A DNA stretch of 64,000 bases, taken from positions 1-64,000 of the forward strand of contig DATIYM010000033.1 in the NCBI GenBank assembly GCA_035517615.1. Reading direction: 5' to 3'. A model generated the notes under the pieces. That model saw nothing but the letters and a program-made list of their open reading frames with translations. It was not told the DNA's origin and made no database searches. The stretch comes from AG25 sp035517615. Lineage in GTDB: Bacteria > Gemmatimonadota > Gemmatimonadetes > Gemmatimonadales > GWC2-71-9. Shown piece after piece: positions 23,814 to 32,325 of the stretch (its first letter is position 1; each line of letters starts with the position of its first letter). A program made the translations under genes and the position numbers.

Positions 23814-25320
23814 ACTGAAAACCACGATTGTCACGACGCCCCCCGCAAACCTTGACACACCGCTCCTGGCGCTCGCCGTCACGGAAGGCTCGACAGTCCC
23901 CGCGTCCTTCGGCAGCCTCGATCAGGCGGGGGCCGGCGTGTTGGCGCGCGCGATCACGAGTGGCGACTTCAAGGGAAAGCGCGACGAGACGAGCCTGCTC
24001 TATCCCCCGAGTAGCGGCATCAAGGCGCAGCGCGTGCTCCTCATCGGCATGGGCAAGCCCGCCGATGTGAAGCGCACCAGTATCCGCCGGGCGGCTGCCG
24101 TCGCCGCGAAGCGGGCGCGGGTGCTGGGCGCCAAGCGCGTATCGTTCGCTGTGGCGGCGGAGGCCCGGAATGGCGTGAGCGCCCAGGAGCTGGGACAGGC
24201 GGTCGCGGAAGGAGCGGCGCAGGGCGCGTGGACCTTTCTCGAGCTCAAGGCGGCTCCCGCGTCAGACGAGCCGCGCAGCGACGTCGAGTCCGTGGACATC
24301 GTCGTCGAGGCGCGCGAATCGAGCGAGGTCGCCCGCGGCCAGCGGATCGGTGAGGCGATCGCGGCGGGCACGCGGCTCGCCCGCTATCTCCAAATCCAGC
24401 CGGGGAACGTCTGCACGCCGAGCTACCTCGCGCAGCAGGCGAAACAGCTGGCGGATACCTACGGGTTCAAGGTGACGATCTTCGATCGCGCGGCCATTGT
24501 GAAAGAAGGCATGGGGGCGCTGCTCGCCGTGTCGCAGGGAAGCGATCAGGAGCCGCGCTTTATCGTGCTCGAGTACACGGGCGCGGGTGACGCCGCTCCC
24601 ATCGCGCTCGTCGGGAAAGGCGTCACGTTCGATGCCGGAGGCATTTCGATCAAGCCGGCCCAGAACATGGAGGACATGAAATTCGACATGTCGGGCGCGG
24701 CGGCGGTGCTCGGCACGTTCGAGGTCCTGGGACGCCTGAAACCGAAGGTCAACGTGGTGGGATTGATCCCCTCGACCGAAAATCTGCTGTCCGGAACCGC
24801 CTTTAAACCGGGCGACGTAATCAAGAGCCACTCGGGGAAGACGATCGAGATCATCAATACCGACGCCGAAGGCCGGCTCATTCTCTGCGACGCGCTCTCC
24901 TACGTGCGCCGCTTCCATCCGGCCGCGGTGCTCGACATCGCGACGCTCACGGGCGCGGTAGTCGTGGCGCTTGGCCACGTCGCCACCGGCATCATGGGAA
25001 CGGACGAAATCCTGGTGAACGAGGTGCGGGAAGCCGGCGAACGTACCGGCGAGCGCGTCTGGCCGCTGCCCTTGTGGGACGAGTATCGCGATCTCCTCAA
25101 GTCGGACGTGGCCGACGTGAAGAATTCCGCCGGCCGGGGCGCCGGCACGATCGCGGGCGGCTGGTTCTTGCGGGAGTTCACGGACCGCTATCCCTGGGCG
25201 CACCTCGACATTGCGGGCACCGCCTATACGGACAGCGAGACGCCGTATCAGACCAAAGGCCCGACCGCGGTGGGCGTCCGGCTGTTCAGCGACTTGATTC
25301 TGAAGCGCGCGGGGGCGTGA
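23806..25320 (+). CDS. pepA: Leucyl aminopeptidase (M17)
   Basis: A 504-residue cytoplasmic bimetallic aminopeptidase. The N-terminal domain (about 1-170) is followed by the catalytic domain with GKGVTFDAGGISIKPA (metal-ligating Lys and Asp), DMSGAAAVLG, and the family signature NTDAEGRLILCDAL. Length and motifs are normal. The ATG at 23806 overlaps the icd stop. It removes N-terminal residues during peptide turnover, fitting the many peptidases in the window. Confidence 0.95.
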   Translation: MSELKTTIVTTPPANLDTPLLALAVTEGSTVPASFGSLDQAGAGVLARAITSGDFKGKRDETSLLYPPSSGIKAQRVLLIGMGKPADVKRTSIRRAAAVAAKRARVLGAKRVSFAVAAEARNGVSAQELGQAVAEGAAQGAWTFLELKAAPASDEPRSDVESVDIVVEARESSEVARGQRIGEAIAAGTRLARYLQIQPGNVCTPSYLAQQAKQLADTYGFKVTIFDRAAIVKEGMGALLAVSQGSDQEPRFIVLEYTGAGDAAPIALVGKGVTFDAGGISIKPAQNMEDMKFDMSGAAAVLGTFEVLGRLKPKVNVVGLIPSTENLLSGTAFKPGDVIKSHSGKTIEIINTDAEGRLILCDALSYVRRFHPAAVLDIATLTGAVVVALGHVATGIMGTDEILVNEVREAGERTGERVWPLPLWDEYRDLLKSDVADVKNSAGRGAGTIAGGWFLREFTDRYPWAHLDIAGTAYTDSETPYQTKGPTAVGVRLFSDLILKRAGA

Positions 25321-27170
25321 GCCGAGCGGCGAGTCTCGTCCTCGCCGCCATTCTCGTCGCCACGGTGGGCGCGGGGAAAAGTCGCGCCGCCATGGCGCAG
25401 GCCGTCGATACGAGTGGACGAGCGCCCCCCGCCGCTCCGCCCGCGACCCCACACGACACTGGCGAGACCGCGCGCGCGGATTCCACCCGGCGTGACACGA
25501 CTCACGACACGATCCCCCATTTTCTTCCCGCTCTCCCGCCCGGCTTCCCCCAAGGTCCGCTTCCCGCGGGCACGCGCTACACCTTCACCGCCGACTCGTT
25601 CGCGTTTTCCGACAAGCGGACACTCAGCGATCTGCTGTCGCGGATCCCGGGGGTGTTCGTGGCACGCACCGGATTGTTCGGGCAGCCGGAAGCCGTGCTG
25701 TACGCGGGGCGCGGCGCCGCGGGACTCGAACTGTATTGGGATGGCGTGCCCTACCTGCCGTTGGGTCGCGATTCCGTGTTCGTCGATCCGGCGCGCGTCC
25801 CGCTCGCCCCGCTCGAGCGGGTGGACGTCATCGTCCTGCCCAGCGTGCTGCGCGTCTATCTCACGTCGTTGCGGCAGCGCTCCACCGCGCCCGCGAGCGA
25901 AGTGGGGATCACCACCGGCGTGGCCGGGACCGCCGGATACCGCGGCGAGTTTCTCAAGCGCTGGCGTTCCGGGCTGGGGCTGTCCGTGGTCGCCGACTGG
26001 AATGACTTTGCGGGAATTTCCGGGAGTGCGAGCACCGCTTTTCAGGATGTCGACCTGTGGTTCAAGGGCGAATTCGTCCCCACACCTCGCGCCGGCGTCG
26101 CATTCCAGATCTTGAGCTCGGACTGGAACCGGCAGGGCGCCACCGCGCCGACCGTGATTCCGATCAGCCAGAAGCGCGAAGCGGACATGATTTCGGGATT
26201 CTACGCCACGCGCGGCGACGGCCTGGGACAGCGCGTCGACCTCTCGCTCGCGACATCGAGCCTGAGCCACGACTCAGCTGTGGTCAGCCGCTCGCTCGGG
26301 CAGGGCATGCTCACCCTGTCGTCATTCTGGCCACGCACCTCGGTGCAGCTCATCACGGTCGTCCAGGGTGATCCGAACCCGTTCGCGCTCGAGCTCAGAA
26401 CGGGCTGGATGCCGTTCCCGTTCGTCACGCTGAGCGCTGACGCGCGACATGCGTCGTATGAGAACGGACGCGACGGAAACCGCGCGCACCTGGCCGTCGG
26501 GCTCACCCTGCCGCTGGGGTTCCGGGCGCACGGTGACGTCGCCCGGGCGAGCGACTACGATGCGCCCGCGCGCCTCGATGACTCGCTGCAAACGACCACC
26601 GATCTGTATGGCGCGGTGACCTGGACCAGCCGCCTGCTCACGTTCGAGGTCGGTGGTGCGCGACGCGATCCGTTCACGCCGGTCGCCGACTTCCCCGAGG
26701 GCTTTCCCGGGATTTCGGGGCTCGCGCCTACGCCGGCGACGAATTACGTCGTACTCCAGGCAGCGATCCGTCCGCTCCCGGGGCTCGAGCTGTCGGGCTG
26801 GTACTGGAACCCCGTGCGCGGCGGCGGCGACTTCGAGCCACCGACGCACGGCCGCTACTCGGTGACCTTCTATTCGAAATTCTGGCGCACCTATCGCAGC
26901 GGGATTTTCGCGGTGCGCGCCGAGCTGGCCGAGGAAACGTGGAGCGGCGGCAGTGGCGCGGGCATTTTCACGGACTCGAGCGGCGTGATCACCGCGCTCA
27001 CACTCCCGCCCGGAACCTTCATGAACCTCAATGCGCAGATCCGGGTCGCCGGGGTGACGATCTTCTGGTCGCTGCGCAATGCGCGCGCGTTTCACGGCGG
27101 CTACGTCCCGGGCGAGTCGTATCCGGGCAACTATCAGGTGTACGGTGTGCGGTGGCAGTTCACGAATTAG
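25317..27170 (+). CDS. Outer-membrane protein with TonB receptor-like plug
   Basis: A 617-residue exported protein: signal peptide to about residue 28 (SRAAMAQA), a Pro/Thr-rich linker, then a plug-like domain (TLSDLLSRIPGVFVARTG, GRGAAGLELYWDGVPYLP, LERVDVIVLPSVLRVYL) and a predicted beta-barrel that ends FTN rather than in Phe. No TonB box is obvious, so import activity is less sure than for the 20105-22099 receptor. GTG start overlaps the aminopeptidase stop (GTGA). Could be a peptide or siderophore porin. Confidence 0.8.
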   Translation: MSRAASLVLAAILVATVGAGKSRAAMAQAVDTSGRAPPAAPPATPHDTGETARADSTRRDTTHDTIPHFLPALPPGFPQGPLPAGTRYTFTADSFAFSDKRTLSDLLSRIPGVFVARTGLFGQPEAVLYAGRGAAGLELYWDGVPYLPLGRDSVFVDPARVPLAPLERVDVIVLPSVLRVYLTSLRQRSTAPASEVGITTGVAGTAGYRGEFLKRWRSGLGLSVVADWNDFAGISGSASTAFQDVDLWFKGEFVPTPRAGVAFQILSSDWNRQGATAPTVIPISQKREADMISGFYATRGDGLGQRVDLSLATSSLSHDSAVVSRSLGQGMLTLSSFWPRTSVQLITVVQGDPNPFALELRTGWMPFPFVTLSADARHASYENGRDGNRAHLAVGLTLPLGFRAHGDVARASDYDAPARLDDSLQTTTDLYGAVTWTSRLLTFEVGGARRDPFTPVADFPEGFPGISGLAPTPATNYVVLQAAIRPLPGLELSGWYWNPVRGGGDFEPPTHGRYSVTFYSKFWRTYRSGIFAVRAELAEETWSGGSGAGIFTDSSGVITALTLPPGTFMNLNAQIRVAGVTIFWSLRNARAFHGGYVPGESYPGNYQVYGVRWQFTN

Positions 27171-27178
27171 GCGCGCCG

Positions 27179-27207
27179 TTGACCTAACCTTCGTCTCCAA
27201 CTAGAGT
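27179..27207 (+). promoter_or_regulatory. Promoter of the yicC-gmk-rpoZ run
   Basis: -35 TTGACC (27179-27184), 17-nt spacer, -10 TAGAGT (27202-27207). The expected start near 27214 almost coincides with the yicC start codon, so the message is probably leaderless. Confidence 0.6.
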
Positions 27208-27216
27208 TATCCGACT

Positions 27217-28095
27217 GTGCCACGAAGTATGACGGGCTTCGGCTCGGCCGAGGGGGAAGTCGCGGGCGGGCGACTCATGGTCGAGATCCGCACCGTGAAT
27301 CATCGCTATTTCAATGCGCAATTCCGGCTGCCGGCCGAGCTCGTGGGGGTCGAGCCGCAGATCCGAGAGCACTTGCGGCAGCTGCTCGAGCGTGGTCACG
27401 TGAGCGTGCAGGCGCGCTGGACCGAAACGGCGAACGGCGCCGGCGCGGTCGTGGTGGATGTCGAGAAGGCCCGGCAGGTGGTTCGTGCCGTGAAGGAGCT
27501 GAAGAAGAAGCTGAAGCTCAAGGGAGAGCCGGACCTCGCGTTCGTGGCCCGCCATCCCGACGTGCTGTCGCTCGAGGGACAGCCGCAGCTCGTAGTGGAG
27601 TGGGGCGCCGTCAAGCCGATCTTCGACCGCGCGGCGGGCGAGGTGCTCGCGATGCGCGAGCGCGAAGGCCAGGCGCTCGCCATGGACCTTCTGGCGCGAC
27701 TCGACGCGATCGAATCGCAGGCGCAAACGGTCGGGCACCGTGCGCCGCTCCGGCTTGCGGCCGAGCTCGAGCGCCTGAAAAAAAATGTCGCCGAACTCGC
27801 GGCGGGAGTGCAGGTGGATGAGCAGCGGCTCGCCGTCGAGATCGCGCTGCTCGCGGATCGCGTCGACATCTCGGAGGAGCTGGTCCGCTTGCGGACGCAC
27901 ATTGCCGCATGCCGGGCTGCGCTCGCCTCCAAAGACGGGGGCGTCGGGAAGCAGCTGGGCTTTCTCGCGCAGGAAATTCTACGCGAGGTGAACACCGTCG
28001 GCTCAAAGGCCAATGATGCCGCGATCACCCAGGCGGTGATCGCGATGAAAGGCGAGCTCGAGCGGTTTCGGGAGCAGCTCGAGAACCTGGAGTGA
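27217..28095 (+). CDS. yicC: YicC family endoribonuclease-like protein
   Basis: A 292-residue member of the YicC family (YicC_N and DUF1732 domains). The N-terminus SMTGFGSAEGE and EIRTVNHRYF is the family hallmark; the C-terminus ELIRLRTH-type helix (SEELVRLRTH) and LGFLAQEILREVNTVGSKA with NDAAI are typical. Bacterial YicC has been linked to RNA cleavage. GTG at 27217 is used; an ATG follows at 27229. It precedes gmk, with which it overlaps, the common yicC-gmk-rpoZ-coaBC order. Confidence 0.93.
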   Translation: MPRSMTGFGSAEGEVAGGRLMVEIRTVNHRYFNAQFRLPAELVGVEPQIREHLRQLLERGHVSVQARWTETANGAGAVVVDVEKARQVVRAVKELKKKLKLKGEPDLAFVARHPDVLSLEGQPQLVVEWGAVKPIFDRAAGEVLAMREREGQALAMDLLARLDAIESQAQTVGHRAPLRLAAELERLKKNVAELAAGVQVDEQRLAVEIALLADRVDISEELVRLRTHIAACRAALASKDGGVGKQLGFLAQEILREVNTVGSKANDAAITQAVIAMKGELERFREQLENLE

Positions 28096-28739
28096 CACCC
28101 CGCGTGATCGTGCTGACCGCTCCTTCCGGGGGCGGGAAGACCTCGATCACGAAGGCGTTGCTGGCCGATCGGCGCGATATGGGGTACTCCGTCTCCGCCA
28201 CGACGCGCAAGCCGCGCCCAGGCGAAGCGGACGGCATCGCGTATCATTTTCTCTCGCGCGACGAGTTCGCGCGCCGGCGCGCCGCCGGAGCATTCATCGA
28301 GTGGGCGGAGTACGCGGGCGAGTGGTATGCCACGCTGAAGAGCGAGGTCGAGCAGGTGCTCGCGAGCGGCCGCCATGTGGTAATCGACGTGGAGATCCAG
28401 GGCGCGCAACAGGTGGCGCGGCGCTACCCGGAGCCGCAATCGATGGGAATCTTCATTCTCCCGCCGTCCGCGAGCGCGTGGGAGCGGCGGCTCGTGGGGA
28501 GGGGAACGGAGTCGCGCGCGGGGCTCGCCAAGCGCCTCGAGCAGGCGGTGGCGGAGATCAAGCAGTGCCTCGACTGGAGGCACATCGTGATCAACGACGA
28601 GCTGCCTCGGGCCGTGGCCGAGATCTCCGCGATTGTGGACGAAGATGGAGCGGTCACGCACCGGCCTCCAGAAGGCCGCGTGAATCAATTGGTGAACGAA
28701 CTAGTGGTCGAGGCCGATCGGCTTCGGCGCGAATCCTGA
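28092..28739 (+). CDS. gmk: Guanylate kinase
   Basis: Phosphorylates GMP to GDP. 215 residues. P-loop TAPSGGGKTS (9-18; the usual first Gly is Ala), GMP-binding YSVSATTRKPRPGE (36-49), HFLSRDEFARR, then the FIEWAEYAGEWYAT and VVIDVEIQGAQQV segments. GTG start overlapping the yicC stop; rpoZ follows after 11 nt. Essential nucleotide metabolism gene. Confidence 0.95.
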   Translation: MTPRVIVLTAPSGGGKTSITKALLADRRDMGYSVSATTRKPRPGEADGIAYHFLSRDEFARRRAAGAFIEWAEYAGEWYATLKSEVEQVLASGRHVVIDVEIQGAQQVARRYPEPQSMGIFILPPSASAWERRLVGRGTESRAGLAKRLEQAVAEIKQCLDWRHIVINDELPRAVAEISAIVDEDGAVTHRPPEGRVNQLVNELVVEADRLRRES

Positions 28740-28750
28740 GAGGAAGCACG

Positions 28751-28963
28751 ATGCGCATTGTCACTCCGGTCGAAGTCGCGAATCAGACACAGAACAAGTA
28801 TCTGGGCGTGCTCGTGGCGGCGAAGTTCGCCCGCTTCGTGAACGACTTTCCGCGTGACCGATCGATCGACCTCGAAAAGAAGTTGACCACCCGCGCGCTG
28901 GACGAGCTGGTGCTCGGGCGGCTGCAGTACAAGCTCGTGCGTCGCCGCCGCCAGGAAGGCTGA
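28751..28963 (+). CDS. rpoZ: RNA polymerase omega subunit
   Basis: A 70-residue protein: MRIVTPVEVANQTQNKY, then a LTTRALDELVLGRL helix and a basic RRRRQ tail. It has the length and helix order of omega, and its position between gmk and coaBC is the usual one. The ATG has an upstream AGGAAG. Its stop overlaps the coaBC ATG (TGATG). Stabilises the beta-prime subunit of RNA polymerase. Confidence 0.85.
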   Translation: MRIVTPVEVANQTQNKYLGVLVAAKFARFVNDFPRDRSIDLEKKLTTRALDELVLGRLQYKLVRRRRQEG

Positions 28964-30159
28964 TGCCCCATACCCACCCACACGTCACCCTCGGCGTGTC
29001 GGGCGGGATCGCCGGCTACAAGTCGTGCATTCTCGCGCGCCGGCTCGTCGAGCGGGGCGTTGCCGTGGATGTGGTACTCACGCGGGCGGCCGGTGAATTC
29101 GTTCGCCCGTTGCTGTTCGAAGGGCTCACCGGCAGGCCGGTGCTGGGCTCACTGTGGGAGCGCACGCCGGCGCTCGCGCATCTCGATCTCGCCAAGCAAT
29201 CCGATCTCGTGATCGTGGCGCCCGCAACCGCGCATCTACTCGCGCGCGCCACGATGGGCCTCGCCGACGATCTGCTCACCACCATCCTCGTGGCACGCAC
29301 CGGGCTGGTCCTCGCCGCGCCCGCGATGAACGACGTCATGTACGCGCACCCCGCCACCCAGGCAAACGTTGCCGCGCTCGGCGCGCGCGGCTGGACGTTT
29401 GTCGGGCCCGAACGCGGCGCGCTCGCGGAAGGTCCGAGCGAGCTGCCGGGACGCATGAGCGAGCCCGAGGCGATCGTCGCCGCCGCACTGCATCTCCTCG
29501 CGCCGCCCGGACCATTGAAGGGAAAAAAGGTGCTGATCACGGCCGGCCCGACCCGCGAGCATCTCGACCCGGTTCGCGTGATCACGAATCGGTCGAGCGG
29601 CCGCATGGGGTTCGCGCTCGCGGAGGCAGCGCACGCGCGCGGCGCCGACGTGACGCTGATCACAGGACCCACGGAGCTCGCGCTGCCCGCGGGCGTGCGT
29701 GCACAGCGTGTGGAAACCACGTCGGACATGGAGCGCGCCGTGCACGTGTCGGGCGCCGACGTCGACGTGCTGATTATGGCGGCCGCGCCAGCGGATTTTC
29801 GTCCGACGACACCCGCCGCGACGAAGCGACCACGCGCGAACGGACATCTGACACTCGAGCTCGAATCGACTTCCGACATTCTTTCCACATTCTCGCGCAC
29901 ACAGCGTCGCGTGATCGTGGTCGGGTTCGCACTCGAAACGGGCGGCGATGCCGTTGCGCGCGCGCAAGAAAAATTGAATAGTAAGTCCCTCGATTTGGTC
30001 GTCCTGAACGACGCCCTTGAGCCCGGCGCCGGATTCGAGGTGACCACGAATCGAGTAACCATCGTGCGAAAGCACGGCGCGCCCCTGGCGCTGCCGCTCG
30101 CGTCCAAGCGCGACGTGGCCGAACGCATTCTCGACGAGGTGGAGTCAGTGCTTTCGTGA
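28963..30159 (+). CDS. coaBC: Bifunctional phosphopantothenoylcysteine decarboxylase/synthase
   Basis: Two coenzyme A synthesis steps. The CoaC domain (about 1-175) has GVSGGIAGYK (11-20), the active His73 in LAHLDLAK, and APAMNDVMY (119-127) with Asn123. The CoaB domain (about 183-398) has VLITAGPTREHLDPVR and NRSSGRMGFALAEAA. Odd: in the substrate-recognition clamp, where most CoaBC proteins have a Cys (ACG before GxGRM), this one reads LAEGPSELPGRMSEP, with Glu156 at that place. Overlaps rpoZ and the UDG gene, so part of one operon. Confidence 0.95.
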   Translation: MPHTHPHVTLGVSGGIAGYKSCILARRLVERGVAVDVVLTRAAGEFVRPLLFEGLTGRPVLGSLWERTPALAHLDLAKQSDLVIVAPATAHLLARATMGLADDLLTTILVARTGLVLAAPAMNDVMYAHPATQANVAALGARGWTFVGPERGALAEGPSELPGRMSEPEAIVAAALHLLAPPGPLKGKKVLITAGPTREHLDPVRVITNRSSGRMGFALAEAAHARGADVTLITGPTELALPAGVRAQRVETTSDMERAVHVSGADVDVLIMAAAPADFRPTTPAATKRPRANGHLTLELESTSDILSTFSRTQRRVIVVGFALETGGDAVARAQEKLNSKSLDLVVLNDALEPGAGFEVTTNRVTIVRKHGAPLALPLASKRDVAERILDEVESVLS

Positions 30160-30953
30160 CGGACGGTCGGGCTCTGGCGCGGGAATTTCTCGAACAGCAG
30201 CGGTTGCTCGGCGGGTCCTCGCTAATCCTGGGGAACGTCGATGCTGTCCCTTCGGCGGATGGGCGGATGGGCGGATCGGCGGATCGTGAAGGCACCAACC
30301 CATCCGCCGAACCGCCCATCCGCCCATCCGCCGACCTTCCTTCACCCGGCGTCTCCTTCGAGCCACCGGCTCGCGATTTCTTCATCGCCGACCCGCTCTC
30401 CCAGGCCGCCGATCTCGCCGCCATTGCCACGCTCATCGCCGCGTGCGAAAAATGCCGGCTGTGCGAGGGACGCAGTCGCACGGTGCCCGGCGAGGGGGCC
30501 GCGACGGCGCGGCTCATGGTCGTCGGCGAGGGACCGGGTCGGGTGGAAGACGAAACCGGGCGACCGTTTGTGGGACCCGCCGGGGAGCTGTTGACCAAGA
30601 TTCTCGCGGCGATCGAGCTGCCGCGGCAGCAAGTGTACATCTGCAACATCGTGAAGTGCCGGCCGCCCGAGAATCGCCAGCCGCAATACGACGAAATCGC
30701 AGCCTGCATTCCGTTTCTCTACCGCCAGATCGAGCTCGTCAAACCCGCGGTGATTCTCGCGATGGGAAACACGGCCGCGCAGAGCCTGCTGGGCACGAAG
30801 CAATCGCTCGGCGCGCTGCGTAATCGCGTGCATCGCTTCCGCGGCATTCCCGTCATCGTTACCTATCACCCCGCGGCACTCCTTAGAAACCCGAACTGGA
30901 AACGACCCACCTGGGATGACGTCCGTATCGCCCGCCGTCTCCTCGACGGTTAA
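30156..30953 (+). CDS. Type 4/5 uracil-DNA glycosylase (Fe-S)
   Basis: A 265-residue DNA repair enzyme excising uracil. Four Fe-S cysteines are present: C97 and C100 (CEKC), the KCRPPENRQP cysteine and the AACIPFL cysteine. Motif A is GEGPGRVEDETGRPFVGPAG (124-143) and motif B TYHPAALLRNP near the end. Residues about 33-60 (for example SADGRMGGSAD and SAEPPIRPSAD) are encoded by a near-perfect palindrome of 8-nt repeats and are not part of the normal fold; they sit in the linker before the Fe-S domain. GTG start overlaps coaBC; the end overlaps dnaB by 38 nt. Confidence 0.92.
   Translation: MTDGRALAREFLEQQRLLGGSSLILGNVDAVPSADGRMGGSADREGTNPSAEPPIRPSADLPSPGVSFEPPARDFFIADPLSQAADLAAIATLIAACEKCRLCEGRSRTVPGEGAATARLMVVGEGPGRVEDETGRPFVGPAGELLTKILAAIELPRQQVYICNIVKCRPPENRQPQYDEIAACIPFLYRQIELVKPAVILAMGNTAAQSLLGTKQSLGALRNRVHRFRGIPVIVTYHPAALLRNPNWKRPTWDDVRIARRLLDG
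30253..30333. repeat. In-frame palindromic element in the UDG gene (8-nt unit family)
   Basis: Left arm 30253-30284 and right arm 30302-30333, 32 nt each, are reverse complements with one mismatch; the loop is 17 nt. Each arm is four tandem 8-nt units (NGGCGGAT on the left, ATCCGCCN on the right). Total length 81 nt, a multiple of three, so the reading frame of the glycosylase is kept. Confidence 0.85.
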
Positions 30954-32325
30954 CCGCGAATTCGCCGGCCGGCAGGCTCCGTGGAGCAACGACGCGGAGC
31001 AAGCCGTCCTCGGCGCCATGCTGCTCGACCAGGATGCCGCGCTCAAGGCGGCGGAGATCCTGGACGACACGATGTTCTACCGCGAGGGACATCGGCTGCT
31101 GTTTCGCGCGATGATCGCGCTGACGGAACGCGGCGAGGTGATCGATCCCGTCACGCTGCGCGACGAGCTGGACAAGCGCGGCGACCTCGAGCGCGCGGGC
31201 GGCATGGAGTACCTCGGGGGATTGATCGATGTCGTTCCCACCGCGGCGAATCTCGAGTATCACGCGCGCATCGTGCGCGACAAGGCGCTGCTCCGCCGAC
31301 TCATCGAGGCGGGCACCGCGATCGTGCAGGAATCGTTCGACGCCCGCGGGTTGCCGAGCGAGGTCCTGGACAACGCGGAGCACCGCATTTTCCAGGTCGC
31401 GCAGCTGCGCCGTGCCGAAGAATTCGTCCGGCTGAAGGAATTGATCTGGCCGACCATGGAGCGCATCGAGCAGCTCCAGGGCGGTCAGGGGGCGGTCACG
31501 GGAGTGCCCAGCGGGTTCGTGGATCTGGACCGGCTCACCGCCGGATTCCAGCGGGCCGATCTCGTCATCGTGGCCGCACGGCCTTCCATGGGCAAGACGG
31601 CGCTGATGCTGAACATCGTGCAGCATGCCGCCATCGAGCACAGCATCGGGGTGGGCTTCTTCTCGCTGGAAATGTCGAAGGATCAGCTGGTCCAGCGACT
31701 GCTCTGCTCGGAAGGTCTTGTCGATGCACAGCGGCTGCGCCGCGGGCAGCTGCGCGACGACGATTATCCCAAGCTGGCACGGGCGGCCGGCTTGCTCGGC
31801 ACCGCGCCGATCTGGATCGATGATTCCGCCGGCCTCACCCCGCTCGCCATGCGCTCGAAGGCGCGCCGGCTCAAGGCCGAGCACAACATCGGACTCGTGG
31901 TGGTCGACTACCTCCAACTCATGCAGGGACCGACGGACACGGAAAGCCGCCAGCAGGAAATCTCCTACATCTCGCGGTCGTTGAAAGCCCTCGCCAAAGA
32001 GCTCGACGTTCCCGTGGTCGCACTGTCACAGCTGTCCCGTGCTCCCGACCAGCGTACCGGGGACCACCGCCCGCAGCTCTCAGACCTCCGCGAGTCCGGC
32101 GCGATCGAGCAAGACGCCGACGTCGTGCTGTTCATTTACCGCCAGGAGATGTACGACGGACCGCAGGACAAGGAAGGCAACAACATCGAGGGCCTGGCCG
32201 ACCTGATCGTCGGGAAGCAGCGCAACGGTCCGACGGGCAACGTTCCCCTTTACTTCAAGAAGGAGTACACCCGCTTCGACAACCGCAGCATGCGCGACCC
32301 ACCATCCGATGCACTGCGTGGCTAA
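30916..32325 (+). CDS. dnaB: Replicative DNA helicase
   Basis: A 469-residue hexameric replication-fork helicase. The N-terminal primase-interacting domain (about 25-125: SNDAEQAVLGAMLLD, FYREGHRLLFRAM) is followed by the RecA-like domain with Walker A ARPSMGKTALML (around 217-228), Walker B VVVDYLQLM and the QLSRAPDQR and LSDLRESGAIEQDAD motifs. No intein is seen. ATG at 30916 overlaps UDG by 38 nt and the end overlaps radA. Normal length. Confidence 0.96.
   Translation: MTSVSPAVSSTVNREFAGRQAPWSNDAEQAVLGAMLLDQDAALKAAEILDDTMFYREGHRLLFRAMIALTERGEVIDPVTLRDELDKRGDLERAGGMEYLGGLIDVVPTAANLEYHARIVRDKALLRRLIEAGTAIVQESFDARGLPSEVLDNAEHRIFQVAQLRRAEEFVRLKELIWPTMERIEQLQGGQGAVTGVPSGFVDLDRLTAGFQRADLVIVAARPSMGKTALMLNIVQHAAIEHSIGVGFFSLEMSKDQLVQRLLCSEGLVDAQRLRRGQLRDDDYPKLARAAGLLGTAPIWIDDSAGLTPLAMRSKARRLKAEHNIGLVVVDYLQLMQGPTDTESRQQEISYISRSLKALAKELDVPVVALSQLSRAPDQRTGDHRPQLSDLRESGAIEQDADVVLFIYRQEMYDGPQDKEGNNIEGLADLIVGKQRNGPTGNVPLYFKKEYTRFDNRSMRDPPSDALRG

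Noticed and set aside
22503..23882. 459-residue minus-strand frame opposite icd
   Set aside because: Antisense shadow of icd without recognisable motifs.
30253..30333. CRISPR-like or tandem-repeat array
   Set aside because: The units are only 8 nt, without spacers, and the two halves are inverted, so this is a palindrome, not a CRISPR array.
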